A DNA stretch of 64,000 nt from Physella acuta (Eukaryota; Mollusca; Gastropoda; Physidae): positions 741,001 to 805,000 of the forward strand of contig NW_026731983.1 of the NCBI RefSeq assembly GCF_028476545.1, written 5' to 3'. The notes under the pieces are model-generated. The model did no database searches, was not told the DNA's origin, and saw nothing but the letters and a program-made list of their open reading frames with translations. Positions within the stretch are counted from its first letter, which is position 1; the number at the start of each line of letters is the position of its first letter. The translations under genes were made by a program, and so were the position numbers. Positions 22,061-34,685 of this stretch are shown here, piece after piece.

Positions 22061-24577
22061 CAGAAACATAATAAATATAAAATGAGTGTATATAAAATAA
22101 TTGTATATGAAGAACAATGTTTACCCAACAAAACATACGGATTTATATATTGATTGTATTCGTAATATTCTACACACGATAATAAAACTTTCCGAACACA
22201 ATTTATGATCCTAATTCCATCATGGTTTTCACTCTTTGAATTGATAGTATTTATGCCTGATGTGTGTTTACATGGGGGAGACCGGAACTCTAGTACCTAA
22301 CGTTGATATTAGCGCTCTCTACCTCTGTACCCCTCAGCCATACTGTGGTGTTATTACTGATATTACTATCAAGACAATAGGGTCCGTCTTACATAGCGAA
22401 CTGATATATTCTGCTGGACATTTAAGTGTAGAAAATAGCTAAATAGACATGTTAATATCAACTTTCCTTATGATCGTGAGATATCTCATCCCTATAAAAA
22501 GGTTCTGACAAAGACTTAGTATTTTACATAAATCGAACATAGCGATACACGAGTAGATTTTGCAACTAGGCTTAAACCAGATACTCTCTGACGTAATCCA
22601 TTTTCCTTTTGTTCTCAGCTAGCAAATAAATGGCTGGGGCTAGAATACAACAAATATTAATTACACGTGTGAGTAGAATTTATGTTGCATTAATTTTCTA
22701 AACAGTTTTGATCACTAGGGGAGGGGGGGGGGGGGTAAATGCTTCAACAATCAAATATGAATAGAAAATCCATTCAAACGTTTTATCTGTAATTATACGT
22801 CAAAGAGTGTACAATTTTACCAACATATGCACGATGGATACTTTGCTATAGACCTGCATGCAATTTTAAAACGCCACACTTTCTCCGGCAAAATTCGATC
22901 GTTACCATCGTTACGACTTATTGCGATTTTTTTCTCTCCTTGAAATAAACATTGATTTTGATCGTGTAATTAATTTAACAGTTTATTTTGCGAATAGTTA
23001 AAATTCTATCTACAACTTTACATTTACTGGCGTACAAAAGTTTATGTGGTCTATGTACTCACAACACCCAGATGGTAGGACTAGGTAAACCTTAGTCGTA
23101 AATTTAGTAATGTGGGCGAGAGTGAATTAATGAATATGGCTTTAAATATGAGTATATTTGTAATGCTTAGGGGTGGGGAGGAGGGGGGGGTGGAAATCGA
23201 CCACAGAGATATAAAACAAACGAATGAAAGCTGGAAGAAACCAAGCGGTTACAGAAAACTGTAGTATTCAAATAATTAAGTATGTTTTGATAGTAAAAGC
23301 CAACCACTTAGCCTTCAGTTAGGCCTTAATGTATCACCAATGAATGACGTCATTCTTTTGCAGCGTGTCTTTCTCCCACAACAATCCCCAGTTTTCAACA
23401 CACGAAAAAAAAACCTGACTTCTCAAAAATCACGTCGCTAAGTTCTACTTAACCTCTTCCCGCCACAAATCACAATTTCTATTTAAAACAATATGTTCAT
23501 CTTATATTTGTTCTGTAATAGTGCACGCTGTCTTAACCCCGGATAAGCGACGTCATTTATGGGTGATCTAATATTGGTTGGATTACTGCAAATAAAGAGT
23601 TCAAAAGTTCGACCTCCGGACAATCGTTGTCGTCTTGTATGGACAGGAATAAGTCTGAAAAGGTCTATTAGCCATTTATTTTTAACTATATTAGAAAAAA
23701 AAGAAAAATTACTATACAGCCTTATATTAAAACAATAAAAAAAAACTACCATATAAAACCACAAAATCAACACAACATGCATGCGAATAAACAATTTTTC
23801 AATTGAAACTACTCTATTATTGTTTTTGAAACATGGCCGCTGCTCGTGTTTACTCGATTGTTGTCTCGAACAGGTTAGTTTAAAGTTTATTCCAGGATAC
23901 TTTTGACTGGTTTGATATTGAAATGTGATTTTTTATTCTATTATCTGTTATATTATGTAAAATATGGCTTAAATATGGCCACATGAAAGAAGTATTCACT
24001 ATTTACAATGACCGTACATTACTAGCTTCGTTGGAATTTACGACGCTAAACTAATCATGGTGCGAATCCAAAGTCACACATATATTATTTTATTTCCTGG
24101 ACGATTGTTTACAAGCTCAAACTACCAGTAACACTTTAGCTGTGTTGTGGAGTGAAATTCATTTAGAGCTAGATCTAGAACCCACATATAGAGACGACAC
24201 TTGGCAAAGTTAGACTTTTGGAACAATTTCCATCTGATGTCAGGACGCTGAGATGTCCAAAAAAGATAATGACAGATTTAACCAATTCCACCATAGCAAC
24301 AATAAAAGCGGTTATATAGGCCCTGGTTGATTGGCCTTACATAGTTAATGAATTTTTTTAACACGCATGCGTGGCGTAATATTAAAATTCCATGGTATAA
24401 TGTTCTGAGTCCCACAAACAGTTTTCATGGTGGCTTTACTTACACAACTATTGTAGCAATTTACTTGGATCTAACACATATTACATCTAGTGATGTATTT
24501 GGTTTTATTAAGATTGTTGTAACGTTTCGCCCTGACTCCCCCACCGAGTCTGTGTAGCAAATAGGCAGGTTTGCGTT
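22061..24577. repeat. Duplicated intergenic blocks (U2)
   Basis: 22550-23830 matches 58676-60560. 24050-24340 matches 42490-42900 and 4610-5070. Poly-G runs at 22720-22735 and 23175-23190. Small ORFs here are not shared in frame with the paralogues. No gene supported. Confidence 0.55.
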
Positions 24578-24752
24578 CAGTCTGTGTATCAACTAGTCAG
24601 TTCTGAACTTGTGTTTAGGCTATTTATCAACTAGTCAGGTTTGATATTGTTTTTAGTTTGTGTATCAACTTGTCAGGTTAAATATTGTGTTCGGGTTGTG
24701 TTTCAATTAGTCAGTTCTGAACTTGTGTTTAGGCTATGTATCAACATGTCAG
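24578..24752 (+). repeat. 38-bp minisatellite, about 5 decayed copies (U2)
   Basis: Units such as tcagttctgaacttgtgttt + aggctatgtatcaactag. Shares gtatcaactagtcag with the 32-bp family. Large paralogue at 43080. Confidence 0.85.
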
Positions 24753-25768
24753 GTTTGATCGTTGATACCCGGGTCTCCCTGACTATTGATGCTCTAATGT
24801 GTACCTGCCACACAGATACTTGAACACCGTAAAAGTCATTCAAAACCTTGCATGGTGGTCTATTTCACAGCTCGTAGCACCGTGTCTGTATCCATACAGG
24901 GATGTACAAGGATACCGACGAAAACATTATTTTAAAATAATTTCTACCGTTTCTTAATATAAAATATTTATAAAAAATTATTTCATCCTAATATTTGCAA
25001 GCTATAACTTACATATTCAAATTGTAATGTTTGCATAAATTGTATATTGATTGGTTATTCGATTAAATGATTATATACGTGGAGATTTCAAGTTAAATTT
25101 AAATATCCAGCCTTAAGTTTTCTTCAGCTAACTCTTTTCTTTAAAAGTCATCCTCTCATACACATTCTTTAGACCAATATTTCACGACAAATTTCACACT
25201 GCCTTCTTTCATTCACCATGAGGATTAACAATTAATTTGAATTAAGTAAATGTAAACTAGCGTGACAGTGATAACCGTGCTCGAGGGTCCACTATAAAGT
25301 ACAACACCAAACAGGTGCTAACATTTCGACCATAAGACCAAATAGAAGGAAAGAAAGAAAAAGAAATGTATTTCAAAAGTTTTGATACAGTCTAGACTGT
25401 AAGAGTACTATCTTTTTTATACGCTTAAGTCAATTAGTTAACTCTGAACAGAACTGATTTTTTTAAAATGATGAATTCGGACAATAAACATTTTCTGTAC
25501 AATATTTAAGAAAGTGACATAATTCGTTTGTAGTTGTGCAAACAGCCAGCGCTGTAACTTTATTTTAATTAAAATAAGAGAAGAAAAACTCCGCCGCCTA
25601 AACACCACCAGCTTTATGGTGCCAAAACGTTTATAAAGTAACGGAACTTTTATTTACAGAGCTCATAACTGACAAAAGGTTGAGGCGACACTGGAATTCT
25701 CACCTGAACTTAAGACAGTTGTTGACTCAAGTCACCTGAACTTAAGACAGTTGCTGCCTTAAGTTTGT
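24753..25768. repeat. 3' flank of GIMAP-B, duplicated block
   Basis: Paralogous to 43966-44970 and 61031-62159. Contains the candidate poly(A) signal at 25559. No ORF. Confidence 0.6.
25559..25564 (-). terminator. Candidate poly(A) signal of GIMAP-B
   Basis: Minus-strand AATAAA about 205 bases past the stop, in sequence shared with A and C. Confidence 0.4.
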
Positions 25769-27040
25769 CTATGCATTCTCAACCTGCTTCAGTCCTTCCT
25801 GTACCAGTTTCAGGCTTTCCGAAAGAATATTTTTGAGGTCAAAAGTTCCCCCTCCTTGTGCTTGTCCAGCCTGTTCCATTGCTCTGGGAATCGTTTGAGG
25901 TCCGCGCTCCTTGTCTCGCCTCTGTTGCACCAGATCTTCAAATCTCTTCTGATGATTGCGTTCTATTTCCCTCCTCTGCTGCTCATGGCGTTTTAAGTCG
26001 TCAATCTGATTTTCAAAATCCTCCCTTTGATTTTTCAGCTCTTTATCGAATACCTGTTTCATTTCTTCTTCCTGTTGTCGACTTTGTTGTGTTTCTTCAA
26101 TACATATGCGAGAGAAATCGTTTTCATTAGAAACCTTTTTTTGTCGAGTTTCCAAGGTTTGAGTCAGGTCTCGAAAACCTCCTGAGAATTCTTCCAGCTT
26201 GGCAAGAATGACCTGGACAGTATTGGTTTGACTCAACATCTTGTCAAGTGTGACTAAGTCTACTGTCTCATGTGAGACTTGCGGCTGGTCAACAACTGGA
26301 CGTTCTTCTTTGACCGTGGTCTCGCCGTTTATCGTGAGCACCTTTGGTTTGGCTGCCACATTATCTTTGATTTTCTGAGCCTTTTCATAGCGAGCTTCCG
26401 TATAACGTCGATCGCGAAATCTCAACTCATCAACCATTTTGACTAATGTGTCAACTTGTTCTTTTTTCTTTTTCTTGTTTTTGGTTTTATTATCAAACAA
26501 GACCACCCTATTGCAACACTCCTCGAGCAAATCCTTAAAGGCGCCATCTTGTTTTTGGCACCACTCCGAGAAGGCCAATCCTACTGAATCTGTTTCCTCC
26601 TGATCTTGATGAAAAACATCTCCGCATGTCAAGATTAAAATACAAAATTTACTAACAAAATCATCTCCAAATATTTTCTTTAACAACACAACCGACTCCT
26701 GTTCGTCACGTGTAAACCTATTGCCGTATTTCAGGACGAAAAGAAAAGCATGATAGCCTTCAGGATTGGCTGCCAGAGCCAATTTTGCTTCATCATTCAA
26801 CTGCTCAACTGACCGTTCATTATCCAGCCTTGTGTCACAAAATGCCAGACCATCCACGACCTTAATCTGACGACCCTTGTGTTCTGTGATATCGGCGTCG
26901 AACTCTTTCGTCACAGAAGATGTACTGGACTCGCTCGCAAACTTTCGTTTCCCTACAATGGAATTTCCAGTCGCACTTTTGCCATTCCCGGTTTTTCCAA
27001 TCAAGAGCAGGTCGATCCTAGTTTGTATATTCATACTTTT
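25769..27040 (-). CDS. GIMAP-B: AIG1-type GTPase exon with coiled coil
   Basis: The most intact gene of the set with A. Acceptor tttccag, phase 0, KSMNIQTRID; 421 aa from the internal Met at 27034. G1 GKTGNGKSATGNS, G2 SSVT, G3 VVDGLAFCDT (Ala for the DxxG Gly), box GYHAFLFVLKYGNRFT, G4 TCGD, then LFDNKT. The coiled coil includes RQQEEEMKQVFDKELKNQRE. It ends LKQVENA at a TAG where C has CAG and reads on for INLTQRMS, so B is nine residues shorter. It has one copy of the FDLKNILSESLK motif where A has two. N5 at 28276 joins in frame. Confidence 0.92.
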   Translation of the reverse strand, partial: KSMNIQTRIDLLLIGKTGNGKSATGNSIVGKRKFASESSTSSVTKEFDADITEHKGRQIKVVDGLAFCDTRLDNERSVEQLNDEAKLALAANPEGYHAFLFVLKYGNRFTRDEQESVVLLKKIFGDDFVSKFCILILTCGDVFHQDQEETDSVGLAFSEWCQKQDGAFKDLLEECCNRVVLFDNKTKNKKKKKEQVDTLVKMVDELRFRDRRYTEARYEKAQKIKDNVAAKPKVLTINGETTVKEERPVVDQPQVSHETVDLVTLDKMLSQTNTVQVILAKLEEFSGGFRDLTQTLETRQKKVSNENDFSRICIEETQQSRQQEEEMKQVFDKELKNQREDFENQIDDLKRHEQQRREIERNHQKRFEDLVQQRRDKERGPQTIPRAMEQAGQAQGGGTFDLKNILSESLKLVQEGLKQVENA

Positions 27041-28275
27041 CTGGAAACAGAAAAGCAAAATACTGTACAGCTGCAAAATATTGGATAGCTGTAAAATATA
27101 AACATATGTAGCATAGCATTCATCAAACGTAAGGTATTTATTTTATCCAGTTCAGCTAAAGTTGAATGCATATCTGACACCAGGGGAAACCAGAATTTTA
27201 TGTATGTTCAAAACTCGATAGCCCTACTAAAAGTTATTTTCTACAACACTAAGATCGAGAAAATATAACTATTATTTCTTAGTACTCATAATTTTTAAGA
27301 GCATTATAAATCTAATATGTGTTATATCTTTCTTTATTCTTAAAATTTTAACTAAACAGTAGCATATTTTGCAAAAAAAGTTATCTATAACAATAAAGTC
27401 AAACTTTTGATCAGTACGGTATAGCTCTACTTATATTCAAGGAAATGTAATTATTTCACTACTAGAAACTGCAATCGATTTATTTCTAAATCCAACATCC
27501 ATTGGTAAAAACTAGATCTTAGTCTGTTTCAATATGAGTTGGGGGATGTTAAAAATTCACCATCAATATAACAAAAAATCTGTCACTGTCTAATAGTACT
27601 TTCACAATGTAGCAGACGCATAAATGCTTGGGAAAGAGGTAGCATGAGTTTTAGGTGGAGCAAAAAACTTACTTTTAAAACATTTGCTTGATTTTTTTTT
27701 TCAAAAATCATAAAATTAATTTAATAATGCTACTGTAGAATAAGTAGTTTCCTCTCATATTTGTTCAGTAAAATAATTTGTTGGCAGAAAATAGGAAAAT
27801 GTTTTCACTCCTGCAAAATTTTTATCTCCGGAAATAATAGTTTTGAAACACGATCAGTAACTTGCGAACTCTAAAAGACATTTATCTACACATTCTTTAT
27901 CCGTGGGTATCTTTCAAGCAAAAAACTAATCAGTTCACCGTCGTCAAGCAATTGATAGTTTATAATTCTTCCATCTCCTTTTTCATTTAATGTAGGGATC
28001 ATTATTTATATATATATAAATGACTAATCTAATGTCTAGTAGACTCAACATGTGAAATCATTTCAGTGTCATCAGGGGCGAATGTATATGGAAAGTTACG
28101 AAATCGTAGAGTTAAAAGTGTTCGAAATGGAGTTACTAGATTTACTAAAAATCCTGTCAAATAATATTTGAGCCGCTCGTACCATATTTAAATGTAATGC
28201 ATGCATATCACCTTACATGCTACTCAACAAAACATCAAACTAAAATCTATAATACTGACTCTTATACAGACTTAC
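27041..28275 (-). other. Intron between N5 and the GTPase exon of GIMAP-B
   Basis: Collinear with 8018-9279 and 46253-47222. No ORF. Lacks the poly-G run seen in the other two. Confidence 0.65.
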
Positions 28276-28334
28276 CCTCAACTTTTCTTCGTGCCTTACA
28301 GAATGTGGTCTGCTAGTATTTATCCTGCAGCCAT
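28276..28334 (-). CDS. Exon N5 of GIMAP-B
   Basis: 59 bp, phase 1 in, phase 0 out. Acceptor cataaaaag, donor agg/gtaagt. Reads DGCRINTSRPHSVRHEEKLR. Differences from U1 are few and keep the frame. Confidence 0.74.
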
Positions 28335-28361
28335 CTTTTTATGTGGAAGAAGGGGCATTAC

Positions 28362-28430
<69 letters not shown>
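28362..28430. repeat. (TA)n microsatellite
   Basis: Same intronic position as 9367-9584 (U1) and 47311-47408 (U3). Confidence 0.95.
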
Positions 28431-28434
<4 letters not shown>

Positions 28435-28689
28435 GTCGAAAAAAAAAATTTTGATTTAAAAAAATCAGTTTTAAAAAAATTGCAAAATCTAGGTTCAAGC
28501 AATATTATAATGTTTCTTATATCAAACGCTTAACTAATTATCTGATTGAAAAAAGTTAATGAATTTGTGTGGGAATTAATTACAAACCCATTAAATGCAG
28601 ATGTCAAGAAAAAAAGAGGAACTTTACTTCTTTTGTTGTTTTGAAAGTAAAATCTATATATTCCAACTTGTATATTTTAATAATATGTG

Positions 28690-29640
28690 AAAGTTAGATT
28701 CAATACTAGCTTGCCCGTCCCCGCGATATCCAGGGCGCCAAATCGCACCCTGCCGTTACGCCGCCCGTGCGAAATTGAATTCTTTTTTCCCCCAGAAACC
28801 TCCCCAGTAGTATTCTTAAAGTTTCATGGCGATCAGATGAAAAGTGTAGCAATGCATAAATAACAAAATCAAAATCTGACGAAATATATTAAAACGGTTT
28901 TATCAATGCTTTACCAATCCTATATTTTAGACGCGTGACCTTGTTTTCCAAAACCTAGTTATTTAAATGTAAACACTGGCTCAGTTTGGGTCACATTTAT
29001 AAGGGTACGGGGTTCCTACACTACGGCCCCAAAAAAAGCCCGGGTTTGCAAATCGTACTCTGCCGGGACGCCAGTGGACGCGTTTGATTATGTATAGTGA
29101 ACGACTCTAAAACACAATCTTATACATAGTCTTTCGCAAAGTTTGAAACGGACATAGGAGGCGTCATATAGCTAACAGGATAGCCTGGGGTTTTAAATCT
29201 TACCCTGCCGATGCAGCGCCGGACGCCCCATCATATCAATTGTCTATCTCACTATTTAAAAAGAACGAAGGCACCATAGCGCTCAAGGAAATACCTCGGG
29301 GCCAAATCGCTTCCTGCCGTGGGCCGCCCGTGCAAAATTACCCCCCCCCCCCCCCAATCTTCTCGGGAGTATTCATCAACTCCCAAAAGTTTTTATGGCA
29401 CTCGGACAAACGGTGCCGAAACCGCATCCGACTTTCAATTTTTTAATATACGTATATAGAAAAGAATTGCACCCTCCCGTGGCGCCGCCCTTGCGATTAT
29501 AAAAAAACATATTTTTTACAGCAGTAACCTTCCTTGGAGTGTTCTCGTCAAATTCCCAAAGTTTGATAGTGATCTGGTGAACGGTGTCAAACCGAAATCG
29601 ACTTTTATTTTTATATACCGCATATAGAGAAAAGTAACAA
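28690..29640. repeat. Degenerate interspersed repeat, about five copies in a row
   Basis: Repeated core caaatcgcaccctgcc..cgccgcccgtgcgaaatt followed by a segment like tttcatggcgatcagatgaaa, at about 28735, 29050, 29205, 29305 and 29465. Spacing is irregular. Further copies are at 10080-10290 and, inverted, at 29860-29965. Non-coding; class unknown. Confidence 0.6.
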
Positions 29641-29679
29641 ATCACGTCTTCTTTTAATAATACATAAAGGACAAACACA

Positions 29680-29700
29680 CACACATACATTGCTTAATAT

Positions 29701-29773
<73 letters not shown>

Positions 29774-29825
29774 GCAATGTATGTGTGTGTGTTATATAGA
29801 TAATGCAATGTATGTGTGTGTGTGT
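29680..29825. repeat. (TA)n tract flanked by inverted CA/TG repeats
   Basis: Left arm acacacacacatacattgc, right arm gcaatgtatgtgtgtgtg, around about 70 bases of TA. The right arm is duplicated. Confidence 0.75.
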
Positions 29826-30252
29826 TTGTTTGTTAATTTGTTTGTCTGTCTTTTATGCATTACTACACCTTTCATCCAATCGACATGAAACTTTGGGAAT
29901 TTGTTGAGAATACTCCTGGGGAAGTTTCTACAGGAAAAATATTCAAATTGGCAGTTGTGGCGCCGCATTATGCGATTTGTTTTTTCTATATATATTGTAT
30001 ATATATGTGTGTGTGTGTGTTTGTGTGTATGGATGTAAATAAAACGAAGACGAACTCACCCCACAAGCTACACCTCAAGTTTGTATAACCACATTTATTT
30101 TAATATCAGTGAATATCATTTTTTAAACAGGAGTTAGACGATAGTTAAAGATGCCACACAAATTAAGGTGGAGATTTTGTCCTCTCTTGATTAATATGAG
30201 TAGAAAAAAGTGTGAAATGTAAAAAGAGTTTAATCAAATATTTAAACCCTAC

Positions 30253-30351
30253 CCGAGAGGTCCGTGAATGAACTTTGATTTGATGATGAGGCAGAGCTTA
30301 CGTCGAGATGCCGGTCCATTGAATTGGTCTTTCCACGATCCTCTGATACAC
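30253..30351 (-). CDS. Exon N4 of GIMAP-B
   Basis: Phase 1-1. Reads VSEDRGKTNSMDRHLDVSS then ASSSNQSSFTDLSG. The acceptor used in U1 (ccatgtag) is ccatgtgg here, so the next AG (gcaag, giving 99 bp) is taken. It keeps the phase. Donor cggg/gtaggg type as in U1. Confidence 0.63.
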
Positions 30352-30537
30352 CTTGCGTTTCCACATGGAAAGAAAAAAAAGAAGGAAATTGATTAGATTG
30401 ATTTCTTCTAATGTTGTGAACATCTAATAATGTCAATCTAAGCTTTACCTCACTCCCATTCGTGTAAATTTAGATGGGGAAAATATTTTGCAATATTTTC
30501 TGGGCTGCTTGCCGCACTCAGATTTGTGACTTACAGA

Positions 30538-33306
30538 ACTACATCAATGACAGCTACACCAATGACAGCTACATCAATGACAGCTACTTCAATGACAGCT
30601 ACATCAATGACGGCTACATCAATAACAGCTATATCAATTACAGCTACATCAATGACAGCTACATTAATGACGGCTACATCAATGATAGCTATATCAATAA
30701 CAGCTACATCAATCACAGCTACATCAATAACAGCTACATCAATAAAAGCTACAACAATGAGAGCTACATCAATAAAAGCTACAACAATGAGAGCTACATC
30801 AATGATAGCTACAGTAATCACAGCTACATCAATCACAGCTACAGTAATCACATCTACATCAATCACAGTTACAGGAATTAACGCTACATCAATCAAAGCT
30901 ACAGAAATCACAGCTACATTATTTACAGCTAAAGTAATCACAGCTACACTAATCACAGCTACAATAATTACAGCTACATCAATCACAGCTACAGCAATTA
31001 CAGCTACATCAATCACAGCTACATCAATCACAATACAACAATCACAGCTACAGCAATCAATGCAATATCAATCACAGCTACATCAATTAACTCGATATTA
31101 ATCACCACTGAGGGAATCACAGCTACAAACAGCACAGCTACAGCGATAAGATCTACAGCAATCGCATCTACATCATTCACAGCTACATCAGTCACAGCTA
31201 CATCAATCACAGCTACATCAATCACAGCTACATCATTTACAGCTTTATCAATTACAACTACAGTAAGCACAACTACAACAATCACAGCTACATGAATCAC
31301 AGCTACATCAATTACAGCTACATCAATTACAGCTACATCAATCACAGCTACATCAATTACAGCTAAAGCAATTACAGCTACATCAATCACAGCTACACCA
31401 TTTACAGCTTTATCAATTACAACTACAGTAATCACAGCTACATCAATCACAGCCACATCAATCATAGCTACGGTAATCACAGCTACATCAATCACAGCTA
31501 CATCATTTACAGCTACAGAAATCACAGCTACATCAATCACAGCTATAGAAATCACAGCTACATCAACCACAGCTACAGCAATCACAGTTTCATCAATTAC
31601 AGCAACATCAATGAAAGCTACAGCAAACACAGCTTCATCAATGACAGCTACATCAATCACTGCTACATCAATAACAGCTACATCAATAAAGCTACAATAA
31701 TGAGAGCTACATCAATGACATCTAAAGTAATCACAGCTACAATAATGAAACCTACATCAATCACAGCTACATCAATAAAAGCTACATCAATGACAGCTAC
31801 ATCAAACACTGCTACATCAATGACAGCTACATCAATAACAGCTACATCAATAAAGATACAATAATGAGAGCTACATCGATAACAGCTACATCAATCACAG
31901 CTACATCAATCACAGCTACATTAATAACAGCTACATCAATAAAAGCTACAACAATGACAGCTACAGTAATCACAGCTACAGCAATCACAGCTACAGTAAT
32001 CACAGCTACACCAATGACAGCTACATCAATAACAGCTGCATCAATAAAAGCTACAATAATGAGTGCTACATCGATAACAGCTACATCAATCACAGCTACA
32101 TCAATCACAGCTACATTAATAACAGCTACATCAATAAAAGCTACAACAATGAGAGCTACAGCAATGATAGCTTCAGTTATCACAGCTACATATATCACAG
32201 CTACAGTAATCGCAGCTACATCAATCACTGCTACAGGAATAAACTCTACATCAATCAAAGCTACAGAAATCACAGCTACAGTAATTACAGCTAAAGTAAT
32301 CACAGCTACAATAATCACAGCTACAATAATCACAGCTACATCAATCACAGCTACAGCAATTACAGCTACATCAATCACAGCTACATCAATCACAATACAT
32401 CAATCACAGCTACATCAATCAATGCAATATCAATCACAGCTACAGCAAATAACTCGATATTAATCACAGCTACAGTAATCACCACTGCAGTAATCACAGC
32501 TACAAATAGAACAGCTACAGCAATAAGATCTACAGCAATCGTATCTACATCACTCACAGCTACATCAGTCACAGCTACATCAATCACAGCTACATCAATC
32601 ACAGCTACATCAGTCACAGCTACATCAATCACAGCAACATCAATCTCAGCTACATGATTTACAGCTTTATCAATTACAACTACAGTAATCACAACTACAA
32701 CAATCACAGCTACATGAATCACAGCTACATCAATTACAGCTACATCAATGACAGCTACAGCAATCACAGCTACATTAATCACAGCTACATCATTCACTGA
32801 TACATCAATCACAGCTACAGCAATCACAGTTACTTCAATCACAGCTACATCAATGACAGTTACAGTAATCACAGCTACATCAATCACAGCTACATCAATT
32901 ACAGCTACATCAATCACAGCTACATCAATCACAGTTACAGCAATCACAGTTACATCAATTACAGCTACATCAATCACAGCTACATCAATTACAGCTACAG
33001 CAATCACAGTTACATCAATCACAGCTACAGCAATCACAGTTACTTCAATCACAGCTACATCAATGACAGCTACAGCAATCACAGCTACATCAATCACAGC
33101 TACATCAATTACAGCTACATCAATCACGGCTACATCAATCACAGTTACAGCAATCACAGTTACATCAATTACAGCTACATCAATCACAGTTACATCAATC
33201 ACAGCTACAGCAATCACAGTTACTTCAATCACAGCTACATCAATGACAGCTACAGCAATCACAGCTACAGCAATCAGAGCTAGAGCAATTACAGCTTCCA
33301 TAGTCA
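30538..33306. repeat. 15-bp minisatellite, about 185 copies
   Basis: A 2.77-kb array of acagctacatcaatc variants (atcaatg, acagtaatc, aaagct). Locally ordered: a segment ending in an interruption with caatcaatgcaatatcaatc (31050 and 32420) recurs about 1.37 kb apart, indicating higher-order duplication. Long ORFs on both strands arise only because the unit is 15 bp. Confidence 0.95.
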
Positions 33307-33307
33307 C

Positions 33308-33451
33308 CATGTTTCCCAGTTGGTCTCAACGTAGGCTTTTTAAATGTCTCAAAACACAGATTAGTCGATGTATCACATGGAGTGTAAAACATGCCGCCAC
33401 CATTAGGACTTCCAACAGGATTCATTTCAGCTGGCATGTATGGCCGTGGGC
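33308..33451 (-). CDS. Exon N3 of GIMAP-B
   Basis: 144-bp phase 1-1 exon with MITE-derived acceptor ccatttcag and candidate donor catg/gtgact. Reads GPRPYMPAEMNPVGSPNGGG then MFYTPCDTSTNLCFETFKK, PTLRPTGKHG. Most Cys of the U1 copies are replaced (Met, Gly, Phe), so this copy has drifted from the Cys-rich form while staying open. Confidence 0.55.
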
Positions 33452-33587
33452 CTGAAATGGATTTTATATAAAATATATTATCTTTTACACGTGTTCGCCG
33501 CCCCGGAAAATTTAGTCCGCCACCAAAATAAAATATCCAGTGACCCGCTCCCCATCCCCGGAGAAAAAAAGTCTGAAAGAAACACTG
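33452..33587 (+). mobile_element. MITE fragment abutting N3 of U2
   Basis: Left-truncated at the exon, right end gaaagaaacactg intact. Confidence 0.75.
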
Positions 33588-33794
33588 CATGTGTAAAACT
33601 CGAATTACGCAAGATCGTGTAATATTTTATATATGTTTTTGACTAAAACATCAGAACCCATTTAGAAAACCATTTAATATACATAAGCTACGTTAACTTA
33701 TTTTGGCTTTGAAACTGAAACTAGATTTTTTTCTTGCTAGGCGAGTTAATTATATCAGTTTATTAACAATTGAAGCGGAAATAGTGCTTGATTT

Positions 33795-34240
33795 TTACTT
33801 TATCGTATACACGAAGTATAAAGAAAGTCTTGTAACCGCGCAAAAAAAAATCGAGATTTTTGCAAACCTTTTACGACTCCCTGAGGAATAACATAGTTTT
33901 GCAAGCTCGTCCGTATCTCTGTGTGTGTGTGTGATTATGTGTGTGTCTGTATACACGATAACTTGAGTACAGTTACAACTAGGTTGATGAAATGTAATAT
34001 ATAAGTATTATATCAAAATCGGAGATCCGTATCAACTTTTGAGCGATTTCCGATAACCGGAAGTGGCACTTTTTCTACTTTAATTTTTTAAAAGCCTATA
34101 GCTGGAGTTCTATTTCAGATAGATAAATGAAATTTCACATGTAAGTAAAAAGTTTCTGCCTTCTGTCAAGCTTTGAAAAATTTCCTTTGACCGGAAGTAG
34201 TCATCCTCTGTTTCATATCAGAATATTTGAGAAAGTTTAG
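33795..34240 (+). mobile_element. ~690-bp stem-loop element, internally deleted
   Basis: 5' stem-loop, TG tract and central blocks present. Most of the 3' half is missing, then the terminal gagaaagtttagacc remnant. Confidence 0.6.
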
Positions 34241-34285
34241 ACCTATTATAGTTAACAAAACGCAACAGATAAGCCGATGTATCAC

Positions 34286-34426
34286 CTGGATTAACATTGT
34301 CAAATGTACAGCAATAAGGACGCCCAAAAGCAGGTGGGTTTATACAAGGTCTCATGGAAGATGGATATCCGACTGTGTTATAAGGACTGTTATATCCTAT
34401 ATGATATACATTTGGAGTGAGATTGT
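34286..34426 (-). CDS. Exon N2 (copy 1) of GIMAP-B
   Basis: 141-bp phase 1-1 exon, acceptor cattattcag, donor ccag/gtgata. Reads NLTPNVYHIGYNSPYNTV then GYPSSMRPCINPPAFGRPYC, CTFDNVNPG. Pro/Tyr/Gly-rich. Its second half aligns with N3 (RPYC, RPPC, C.F) and its first half with N1 (SPN, GYNS), so it looks like the unsplit form of both. Confidence 0.6.
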
Positions 34427-34487
34427 CTGAATAATGAAAAAATAGATTAAATATTAAGTAGATCTAGAACTAGTACGAATATAATGT

Positions 34488-34683
34488 CAGAGTTTTTCTA
34501 GGCATCTCTTCGGAGCAGCCCCCCCCCCCAAGAAGAATGTCTGCCGCCCCCCCCCCCCCTCACATAATGGAATTCATATAGAAATTATATACTTTTCCTA
34601 GTGACCGCCATCTCGGCAAATTTAGTCCGCCCCCCCCCCTGAAAATATCAAGTGCCCCCCCCCCCTCCTGGAGAAAAAAGTCC
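34488..34683 (+). mobile_element. MITE abutting exon N1 (copy 2)
   Basis: Left terminus cagagtttttctaggcatc intact. The right terminus is lost and replaced by exon sequence at gtccgcctga. Three poly-C runs. Confidence 0.75.
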
Positions 34684-34685
34684 GC

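Noticed and set aside
30526-33455. Long ORFs of five-residue repeats (TATSI on plus, VAVID on minus), up to 306 codons
   Set aside because: The array unit is 15 bp with no stop in those frames, so both strands stay open by composition. No start context, no flanking exons in those frames, and array length varies freely between units.
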